Assembly: GCA_022601215.1 (NCBI GenBank)
Contig: JAHZIZ010000097.1
Coordinates: forward strand, 1-5,863
Origin: Bacteroidota bacterium
GTDB taxonomy: Bacteria > Bacteroidota > Bacteroidia > Flavobacteriales > Flavobacteriaceae
Reading direction: 5' to 3'
DNA length: 5,863 nt
Below, piece by piece: positions 1 to 5,863 of this stretch (position 1 is its first letter; each line of letters opens with the position of its first letter). The position numbers and the translations under genes are program-made. The notes under the pieces were generated by a model that saw nothing but the letters and a program-made list of their open reading frames with translations, made no database searches and was not told the DNA's origin.

Positions 1-836
1 CCAACAGCGATAGAAGCAATCGCACAGTTATCTGTACTACCACCATCAATTTCTGAGGCAACCATTACGTATTGACCACTTGCATCTAATTGCACTGTGA
101 TATCTTGGCAAACTGCCATTGGTGCTTCGTCATCCGTAATTGTAACGTTAAACGAACATGTTACTGTATTACCATCACTATCTGTTGCACTAAATTCAAC
201 CGTAGTAACACCTACAGGGAATTCACTTCCACTTGCAGGTCCCGCAGTTTGCACTGCAACTGGGTCTGGGTCATCTTCAGTATCAGTCACTAATGGAGGA
301 GTAAATCCTACCACAGCACCACAAGTATTTGGACTTGCAGTTAGCGTAATATCCATAGGACATGTAATAACTGGAGGATCTCCAATTATTGACGGCACAC
401 ATGAACCAACTAATGTCATACAGGTCGTATTATCGGCGCAAAAGAATTCGTCGATCAATACTCGAATCTGTTCAGTACTAGTTGCGATAAAAGTTACTTG
501 CGATTGTAAACCACAAAAGTCATCATTGCTAGCTAAAACTGATCCTCCCGAATCATAAACTGTAATCATCGTATCGAAATCCGAATCCCCACAAGTAGAA
601 AAAGTATATTCGTTACCAGCAAGGACATTTACAGCGCGATATTCACCACCGAAAATACAGGTTGTTAGCGTGACGGGCACTCCATCACAGGTTAAAGTAC
701 TTGTTCCGAACTGGACATTGTCATCAGCGCATTGAGCTGAAGCACCAGTCGTAAATAGCATCGCTAAGACCATCAGGCATGTACCTAATAAGCCCTTCCA
801 ACTACTATTACAAAAAGATTGTAATTGTTTTCTCAT
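1..836 (-). CDS. Secreted HYR-domain protein, N-terminal part (3' end off the left edge)
   Basis: The minus-strand frame opens with ATG at 836-834 and stays open for 278 codons to the window edge, so this is the N-terminal part of a longer protein. Seen: residues 1-34 form a signal peptide (basic start MRKQ, hydrophobic core near 15-30, cleavage site ASA|QC). Residues 36-146 are a Cys-rich domain resembling the bacterial pre-peptidase C-terminal (PPC) fold, with EYTFSTCGDSDFDTMITVYD as its typical core. Residues 154-239 are a clear HYR (hyalin repeat) domain, opening PPVITCP and closing CSFNVTITDDEAP. From 240 a further HYR-like unit begins (AVCQDITVQLDASG, then DGGSTDNC). Known: such proteins in flavobacteria are often very large, secreted by the type IX system and involved in adhesion or display. 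Inference: this is an extracellular or surface protein, and a type IX C-terminal signal may follow off-window. No ligand or enzyme activity can be assigned. There is no Shine-Dalgarno; the start is preceded by an A/T-rich leader, as is usual in this phylum. Confidence 0.88.
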   Translation of the reverse strand, partial: MRKQLQSFCNSSWKGLLGTCLMVLAMLFTTGASAQCADDNVQFGTSTLTCDGVPVTLTTCIFGGEYRAVNVLAGNEYTFSTCGDSDFDTMITVYDSGGSVLASNDDFCGLQSQVTFIATSTEQIRVLIDEFFCADNTTCMTLVGSCVPSIIGDPPVITCPMDITLTASPNTCGAVVGFTPPLVTDTEDDPDPVAVQTAGPASGSEFPVGVTTVEFSATDSDGNTVTCSFNVTITDDEAPMAVCQDITVQLDASGQYVMVASEIDGGSTDNCAIASIAV

Positions 837-1249
837 AATTTAATTTGTTTAGTATTGAAGTAAATTTAGTCAAATTAAATTATTTAGAAAATATTATTAT
901 TTATGATAAAGAATTAACTAGATGAACTGCTAAAAATCTAGATAAAGTGTTAAAGTCATAAAAATTTAACATTTAAACCTCCGTAGATAAGCTCTGGTAT
1001 TTACAATTATTTAACGATACACATCAAATCATGAGTTACTACAAGTAAATTATAGATTACGTTTACCTGAAATACGCAATATTCACAGTGGATGATGCCA
1101 AAGGCGTGAACGCGTTGAATATTACACTTCAGAATCACAAAAACTGCATCGTTTTTTTTCTCTTTATACCTATCAACAAATAAAGCCATCCTCAAAAATA
1201 TGCTTACATTGTCATCTCATATTTCACGATAAACCTATCACTTTTACTC
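837..1249. other. AT-rich intergenic region between divergent genes
   Basis: This 413-bp stretch separates the starts of the minus-strand HYR gene and the plus-strand lipoprotein gene, so both promoters should lie here. The part next to the HYR gene (about 837-980) is extremely AT-rich, and the rest is more mixed. I found no convincing full match to the flavobacterial promoter (TTG, about 19 bases, TAnnTTTG) on either strand. The nearest plus-strand match to the -7 box is TACGTTTA at 1058-1065, without a good -33 box. Short open frames on both strands resemble no protein I know. Visible small structure: two direct copies of CTAGAT(G/A)AA at 918-926 and 938-946, and a weak inverted repeat GTTAAA/TTTAAC at 949-954 and 965-970. 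No tRNA, rRNA or riboswitch was recognised. Confidence 0.7.
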
Positions 1250-4200
1250 ATGATAAATCGGCTTATTTTTTCATTTCTAGCTTTTATAATAACCGGGTGT
1301 TCAGAAAAAAACTCGGACAAAAACAGTCGAGATTTAGATGAAAGCTCCTCGCAACTATTGTTTTCTGAAATTGCACCGGAAACATCTGGCATTACTTTTC
1401 AAAACAAAGTAACTCAAACTTATGAGTTCAACTTCTTGAACTATATGTATATCTACATGGGGGGAGGTGTTGCTGTTGGGGATATTGACAATGACGGTTT
1501 AGATGACCTCTATTTTGTATCTAATTTTGGCCCCAATAAATTGTACAAAAACAAAGGAAACTTCGAATTTACAGACATTACCAATGCTTCAGGTGCTGCG
1601 GATTTTAGTGGCTTTAGCACTGGAGTAAGTATGATTGACATTAACAGCGACGGTTGGCTTGATATTTATGTATGCAAGGCCGGAGCTTTAAAGGATCCCA
1701 ATGCTAGAAAAAATTTGTTATTCATCAACCAAAAAGACGGAACCTTTAGCGAAGAGGGCGCCCAATGGAAGTTAGACGACTCAGGCTTCTCAACACAAGC
1801 CTACCCTATTGACTACGATAGGGATGGTGATCTTGACCTCTATGTCGTTAATCATCGTAACGATTTTAAAAATGTGACCGTGGTTAGTGGAAAGATTCAA
1901 CGCGCCATAAAAGAGAGCACCAGTGACCAACTTTATAGAAATGACGGCAGCTCTTTTACAAAAGTAACAGGGGCAGCCAAGCTTTATAATAAGGCATGGG
2001 GATTAAGCGCTGTAGTATCCGATTTCAACGAAGATGGTTGGGACGACATTTATGTAGCCAATGATTTTCTAGAACCAGATGCGCTATACATCAATCAACA
2101 AGACGGAACATTTAACAACGAAATCTTGGACCGAATGTCTCATATCCCTTTTTATAGTATGGGTGCAGATTACGCTGATATCAATAACGACTTACTTCCA
2201 GATCTTATCAATCTTGATATGACCTCGAGTGATCATGTGAGAAGTAAAGAAAACATGGCTACTATGGATACTGAAGCCTTCAATAACTTGGTAAAAGTAG
2301 GGTATCACCATGCTTATATGGCTAATATGTTACAGGTAAACACAGGTTTGGGTAAATTCACCGAAACAGCTCAATTATCAGGCATTTCTAAAACTGATTG
2401 GAGCTGGGCACCACTGTTCGCTGATTTCGACAATGATGGACTTAAAGATCTATTTATAACCAACGGTGTGGAAAGAGAATACAACAACCAAGATGCCAAG
2501 GCGAGACTAAAGGAGAAACAACAAATTGGCGGTTCGATGGAACTTGAGGACGTTCTCAACACATTTCCAACAGAAAAAATACCTAACCACATTTATAAAA
2601 ACACCGGAGCACTCAACTTCGAAAACAAAATAAAAGACTGGGGATTAACAAAGGCAACCTTATCCAATGGCGCCTCCTACGCAGACCTTGACAATGACGG
2701 TGACCTTGACCTAATTGTCAATAATATAAATGACCCCGCAGGGATTTATAGAAATAACAGTCGGATGAACTTTATAAAAGTCTCCTTACAAGGAATGGAC
2801 GCCAATCCATTTGGAATTGGGAGCCAAGTCATCGTGACCACAACACAAGGCGCTCAACTTCAGGAAGTATATACCACTCGCGGTTACGAGTCATCAGTAC
2901 CACCGCAAGCGCATTTCGGACTTAAAAATCAAACGGAAATTACTTCTGTAAAAGTACATTGGCCAAATGGCAGTATTTCTGAGGTGAAAAACCCAACAAT
3001 TAATACACAGCTTAGCATCGATTTTAAAAATGCTCGAAATAACCATATCAGCAAAAAAGAAAATACCAACGATAAAATTAATATAGCTCCCGCATCTATT
3101 GGAATAGATTACAAACACATTGAAAATAATTTTAACGACTATAACCTCCAACTATTATTACCGCATAAACAATCTACCAAGGGTACGGGTATTGCCTCAA
3201 CCGATGTTAACGGCGATGGTTTGGACGACTTTTTTGTAGGAAACGCCGAAGGAGCCAGCGGCGCCCTGTTTATTCAAAATGCGGACGGTAGTTTCAAAAA
3301 AAGCAATATTGGTTTATGGCAACAAGAAGCAAAATACGAGGATGCGGATGCTCTGTTTTTTGATGCTGACAATGACAAGGATATGGATTTATATGTGGTC
3401 AGCGCTGGGTACAATCTTTCGGAAAATAATTCATTATTACAAGATAGATTATACCTAAATGATGGAAAAGGGAATTTCGCAAGAAGTGCTAACTCCCTTC
3501 CTGACCTTCTCATTTCAGGAAAATCTGTAGCTCATGGAGATTATGATAAAGATGGAGATATCGATTTATTCATTGGAGGAAATGTAATTCCTGGTGGCTA
3601 TCCAAAAACTCCGAAGTCGTATCTGCTTCGAAACGATAATGGCATTTTTAATATCGTGAATAACTCTATGTTTTCTGAAATTGGCATGGTTTCACAAGCC
3701 ATCTTTACCGATTATGATGGAGACAATGATTTAGACCTTTTAACCGTAGGGGAATGGGCTCAACCTAGCTTCTATGATAATAATGACGGCACATTCGCTA
3801 AAGCTGAAACTATAGAAGGCATGGAACATACAGAAGGTTGGTGGCATGCCGTGACTGCAGCCGATTTTGATAATGATGGCGACCAAGACTATGTGCTTGG
3901 CAATATTGGTGGCAATAATAAATTTCATCCTACTGCAGATAAACCCTTATACATTTCGGCCAAAGACTTTGATACTAATGGAAGCTATGATGTCGCCCTA
4001 AGCAAGACTAGTAATGGAAAACAACTTCCCATAAGAGGAAAGCAATGTAGCAGTGAGCAAAATCCTTTTCTCTTGGAGAAAATTGAAACCTACAAAGAAT
4101 TTGCAAGCTTGGAAATAAAGGATATTTATGGTGAAGAAGTGTTTAAAGATGCCCTGACCTTTCAAGCCTCCTTATTTAAATCTGTTTATTTAAACAATCT

Positions 4201-4537
4201 CGGTAATGGCAATTTTGAGGTGGTAACACTTCCTAACGAAGCGCAAACAGGCCCTAGCCTTTCCTTTGTCGTGGATGATGTTGACATGGATGGAAATCTC
4301 GACATTGTAGGTGTTGGAGCTATTTATGACAGTGAAGTGGAAACTATTAGATACGATAGTAATTATGGATATGTATTACTTGGTGACGGAAATGGTGACT
4401 TTAAAGCAAGTTACTCACACCAACTATTCATCTCTAAAGACAGTAAAGATGTAATTTGTATTGCGATTGATGGGAAGCAGCATTATATTGTTGTGAGCAA
4501 CAACTCTGAATTGGATATATTCACATTTAGCCCTTAA
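1250..4537 (+). CDS. FG-GAP/VCBS repeat lipoprotein with central ASPIC/UnbV domain
   Basis: This is a 1095-residue predicted surface or outer-membrane lipoprotein. Residues 1-16 are a lipoprotein signal, with lipobox ITGC and the lipidated Cys at 17; a short polar linker follows (SEKNSDKN). FG-GAP/VCBS repeats carry calcium-binding loops of the type DxDxDGxxD. Their first Asp is at about 78, 130, 188, 258, 310 (degenerate, DINNDLLPD), 392 and 479. An ASPIC/UnbV domain spans about 515-580 (RGYESSVPPQAHFGL, then VKVHWPNG). A second series follows at 652, 705, 764, 821, 872, 906 and 1010. The segment around 900-1050 (DFDTNGSYD, then YLNNLGNGNFE, then YVLLGDGNGDF) is the typical C-terminal module of the long Bacteroidota members. 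Known: FG-GAP repeats build beta-propellers that bind partners or ligands, and relatives often sit beside SusC/SusD transporters; none is visible here. Inference: a non-catalytic binding protein with unknown ligand. The start is supported by the lipobox right after it, an in-frame stop at 1181-1183 and no other ATG between. Confidence 0.9.
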   Translation: MINRLIFSFLAFIITGCSEKNSDKNSRDLDESSSQLLFSEIAPETSGITFQNKVTQTYEFNFLNYMYIYMGGGVAVGDIDNDGLDDLYFVSNFGPNKLYKNKGNFEFTDITNASGAADFSGFSTGVSMIDINSDGWLDIYVCKAGALKDPNARKNLLFINQKDGTFSEEGAQWKLDDSGFSTQAYPIDYDRDGDLDLYVVNHRNDFKNVTVVSGKIQRAIKESTSDQLYRNDGSSFTKVTGAAKLYNKAWGLSAVVSDFNEDGWDDIYVANDFLEPDALYINQQDGTFNNEILDRMSHIPFYSMGADYADINNDLLPDLINLDMTSSDHVRSKENMATMDTEAFNNLVKVGYHHAYMANMLQVNTGLGKFTETAQLSGISKTDWSWAPLFADFDNDGLKDLFITNGVEREYNNQDAKARLKEKQQIGGSMELEDVLNTFPTEKIPNHIYKNTGALNFENKIKDWGLTKATLSNGASYADLDNDGDLDLIVNNINDPAGIYRNNSRMNFIKVSLQGMDANPFGIGSQVIVTTTQGAQLQEVYTTRGYESSVPPQAHFGLKNQTEITSVKVHWPNGSISEVKNPTINTQLSIDFKNARNNHISKKENTNDKINIAPASIGIDYKHIENNFNDYNLQLLLPHKQSTKGTGIASTDVNGDGLDDFFVGNAEGASGALFIQNADGSFKKSNIGLWQQEAKYEDADALFFDADNDKDMDLYVVSAGYNLSENNSLLQDRLYLNDGKGNFARSANSLPDLLISGKSVAHGDYDKDGDIDLFIGGNVIPGGYPKTPKSYLLRNDNGIFNIVNNSMFSEIGMVSQAIFTDYDGDNDLDLLTVGEWAQPSFYDNNDGTFAKAETIEGMEHTEGWWHAVTAADFDNDGDQDYVLGNIGGNNKFHPTADKPLYISAKDFDTNGSYDVALSKTSNGKQLPIRGKQCSSEQNPFLLEKIETYKEFASLEIKDIYGEEVFKDALTFQASLFKSVYLNNLGNGNFEVVTLPNEAQTGPSLSFVVDDVDMDGNLDIVGVGAIYDSEVETIRYDSNYGYVLLGDGNGDFKASYSHQLFISKDSKDVICIAIDGKQHYIVVSNNSELDIFTFSP
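4534..4537. other. Overlapping convergent stop codons (TTAA)
   Basis: The palindrome TTAA holds both stops. Plus-strand TAA at 4535-4537 ends the FG-GAP lipoprotein, and minus-strand TAA at 4536-4534 ends the glycosylase. The two genes overlap tail to tail by four bases, so there is no intergenic space for a terminator and each transcript probably runs into the other gene. Confidence 0.9.
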
Positions 4538-5193
4538 AAATGTTTTGCGTACTGCATCACTCTAAAATCTAAGGTATTTAAATTTGGATTTTCGACTTTC
4601 ATATCCTTGTAGGCTTGCAAACTACCTACAGCTCTATTTGCCGCTCCACTGGGAGCTGTAAGAGATACGGTCGTGATTTTTCTTTCTGAATTAGGAAGTA
4701 CTACATAATGGATACGAGGCACTACTGAATCCACTACCATTAAGGACAGCTCATACCTTTTTAAGAGCTTTCTAAAAAAATATTCAGGACCATTCTTACT
4801 ATTCCCACCAGTAAAAAGAAGCGTTTCTATTTTAGGGTTCCTTTCAAGAACTTGAATTATATCCCTCAATTCAACGCCCTGCATACCTAAATCACTAGCA
4901 TCTATTTTATCTCGTTTTGCTGAAGCCACAATATCACAAATTCCTATGCTCTGTCGCTGTAAAAACTCCTTTCGTTGTTTAATTGCTTCTTCAGAAGTTT
5001 CAAACAATAAATTGAGCTTAAAAATTCGATCTAATATAGGCCACAATTGTCCATCTCTACTTCCGTAGCAAAAATGTACATCTCCTACTTTTAAGTCACC
5101 CGTTGTAAATCGAGGAGGTGGCAAAGTACCAACAATAAGCTTAGTTGCATTATTCGGAATAAAGGGAGGATATGGATGTGAATGATGAAACAC
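4534..5193 (-). CDS. Uracil-DNA glycosylase superfamily protein
   Basis: This 219-residue protein is a probable DNA glycosylase that removes a damaged or deaminated base (uracil, hypoxanthine or similar) in base-excision repair in the cytoplasm. Seen: the N-terminal strand and motif 1 region KLIVGTLPPPRF (18-29) followed by CYGSRDGQLW (42-51), a core segment GICDIVASAKRD (84-95), a strand with LLFTGGNS (125-132), and a motif-2-like loop TAPSGAANR (179-187) near the C-terminus. This order matches the UDG fold, closest in style to the MUG/hypoxanthine-glycosylase side of the superfamily. The length is normal for the fold. The usual HPxNxFW wording of family 6 is replaced by GSRDGQLW, so the catalytic Asn is not obvious and the substrate is uncertain. 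The start is GTG at 5193-5191: an in-frame TGA lies a few codons upstream (at 5214-5212) and no ATG is available. The GTG shares its G with the stop of yaaA, which indicates translational coupling in one operon. Confidence 0.8.
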   Translation of the reverse strand: MFHHSHPYPPFIPNNATKLIVGTLPPPRFTTGDLKVGDVHFCYGSRDGQLWPILDRIFKLNLLFETSEEAIKQRKEFLQRQSIGICDIVASAKRDKIDASDLGMQGVELRDIIQVLERNPKIETLLFTGGNSKNGPEYFFRKLLKRYELSLMVVDSVVPRIHYVVLPNSERKITTVSLTAPSGAANRAVGSLQAYKDMKVENPNLNTLDFRVMQYAKHF

Positions 5194-5195
5194 TA
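5191..5195 (-). promoter_or_regulatory. TAGTG stop-start junction between yaaA and the glycosylase gene
   Basis: Read on the minus strand, TAG (5195-5193) ends yaaA and GTG (5193-5191) starts the glycosylase, with one shared base. No Shine-Dalgarno precedes the GTG. Initiation therefore most likely depends on ribosomes terminating on yaaA, which would tie the yield of the second protein to the first. Confidence 0.75.
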
Positions 5196-5863
5196 GCGTA
5201 TAAAAACGGGTTCACTTTCTTTCTGAGTATATTCCTCACTGTAAGCATACCCATCGTAATTGAACCCAAGAATATCTTCATAGGTACTTGCATCTGTATC
5301 GATACAATATCTAGTCATACTTCCTCTAGCTTTCTTAGCAAAGAAAGAAATGATTTTCAGCTTCCCATTTTTAAAGTCCTTAAACACCGGAGATACGACA
5401 GGTACTTTTAGCTCTTTGGGATCGAGTGCTTTAAAATATTCATTACTCGCAAGGTTTAGAAATAATTCCCCTTCTTTCAACTCGTCATTTAATTGAAGGG
5501 TAAGTGTCTTTTTCCAGAATTCATATAAATTCTTCTTCCTACCAACCTTTAGACTTGTACCCATTTCTAAGCGATAAGGTTGCATAAGGTCCAATGGACG
5601 CAACAACCCATACATTCCACTCAAAATACGAAGACTAGCCTGTAGTTTATCCAGTTTTCCTTTTGGCAAAGTGTAGGCATCTAAACCCTGATAGACATCC
5701 CCATTAAAAGCAAACACTGCAGGTCTTGCATTTTCCTTAGTAAACGGTACGGAAAAATCCTTATACCGTTGATAATTCAATTCAGCTAAATTATCACTGA
5801 GATGCATTAGTGTACCTATCGATTTCTTGGACTTACTCTCAAGTTTTTTGTTAAGACTAGATC
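5193..5863 (-). CDS. yaaA: YaaA, peroxide stress protein (UPF0246), 5' end off the right edge
   Basis: 222 residues are visible, and the frame is open to the window edge. The ATG at 5807-5805 is internal: 18 upstream codons (starting [14 protein letters not shown]) match the normal N-terminal part of the family. Roughly 30 residues of the usual 250 or so should lie off-window. Counting from that internal Met, the hallmarks are [10 protein letters not shown] (2-11), [20 protein letters not shown] (65-84), NLYEFW (93-98), NLASNEYF (118-125), [10 protein letters not shown] (153-162) and a C-terminal GFNYDGY (181-187) ending VFIR, so the C-terminus is complete. Known: in Escherichia coli YaaA belongs to the OxyR response, lowers free iron during hydrogen peroxide stress and so limits Fenton damage to DNA; the fold includes a DNA-binding helix-hairpin-helix element. 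Inference: the same role here. It is followed with a one-base overlap by a DNA glycosylase gene, giving the operon a DNA-protection theme. Its promoter is outside the window. Confidence 0.93.
   Translation of the reverse strand, partial: SSLNKKLESKSKKSIGTLMHLSDNLAELNYQRYKDFSVPFTKENARPAVFAFNGDVYQGLDAYTLPKGKLDKLQASLRILSGMYGLLRPLDLMQPYRLEMGTSLKVGRKKNLYEFWKKTLTLQLNDELKEGELFLNLASNEYFKALDPKELKVPVVSPVFKDFKNGKLKIISFFAKKARGSMTRYCIDTDASTYEDILGFNYDGYAYSEEYTQKESEPVFIR

Noticed and set aside
90..558. Plus-strand open frames at 90-293 and 97-558
   Set aside because: They are antisense to the HYR gene. The minus-strand reading gives a signal peptide and a recognisable HYR domain, whereas these give low-complexity Ser/Thr/Val-rich translations with no known match.
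949..970. Inverted repeat GTTAAA/TTTAAC as a terminator or operator
   Set aside because: The stem is six mostly A/T pairs with a 10-base loop, with no gene ending nearby. It is easily chance in this AT-rich stretch.
1058..1065. TACGTTTA as a -7 promoter box for the lipoprotein gene
   Set aside because: It matches TAnnTTTG except at the last base, but no TTG lies at the expected distance upstream, so it is not supported as a promoter.
1103..1159. Short GC-rich palindrome (AACGCGTT at 1109-1116) followed by a T-run (1152-1159), as a terminator
   Set aside because: The T-run is more than 30 bases from the palindrome, the stem is too short, and no upstream gene on the plus strand needs a terminator.
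1007..1392. Minus-strand open frames of 62 codons (1007-1195 and 1204-1392)
   Set aside because: The first is in AT-rich intergenic DNA and resembles no family. The second is mostly antisense to the lipoprotein start. Neither has any supporting context.
5172..5411. Plus-strand open frame of 79 codons
   Set aside because: It lies over the yaaA/glycosylase junction, which is well explained on the minus strand.
5193..5807. YaaA as a complete 204-residue protein starting at 5807
   Set aside because: The frame continues upstream to the window edge with residues matching the family's N-terminal region, so the Met at 5807 is internal and the gene is cut by the edge.

Overview
The window looks like chromosomal DNA from a member of the Bacteroidota, most likely a marine-type flavobacterium. 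The reasons are AT-rich DNA, no Shine-Dalgarno sequence at any visible start, a secreted HYR-domain protein with flavobacterial-style wording, a large FG-GAP/ASPIC lipoprotein of the Bacteroidota type, and a YaaA plus glycosylase pair. The genus cannot be fixed from the sequence alone.

Layout, left to right: (1) Positions 1-836, minus strand, hold the 5' part of a secreted protein with a signal peptide, a Cys-rich PPC-like domain, an HYR domain and the start of another HYR-like unit. The gene runs off the left edge. (2) Positions 837-1249 are a 413-bp AT-rich region between divergent genes. It must hold the promoters of both flanking genes but shows no clear gene or RNA. (3) Positions 1250-4537, plus strand, encode a 1095-residue lipoprotein. 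It has seven Asp-rich FG-GAP/VCBS motifs, an ASPIC/UnbV domain, then seven more motifs. (4) Positions 4534-5193, minus strand, encode a uracil-DNA-glycosylase-superfamily protein that starts with GTG. (5) Positions 5193-5863, minus strand, encode YaaA, the peroxide-stress protein, whose N-terminus lies beyond the right edge.

The window has two functional halves. On the left, two divergently transcribed genes encode proteins expected at the cell surface or outside the cell. On the right, yaaA and the glycosylase form a tightly coupled operon (TAGTG, one-base overlap) whose theme is probably protection of DNA from oxidative or base damage. The surface lipoprotein and the repair operon converge and share the 4 bases TTAA at their stop codons, so no terminator can lie between them.

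I do not see a clearly new defence, mobile or RNA system. The points most worth a second look are the divergent motif 1 of the glycosylase, its coupling to yaaA, the overlapping convergent stops, and the 7 + ASPIC + 7 architecture of the lipoprotein.
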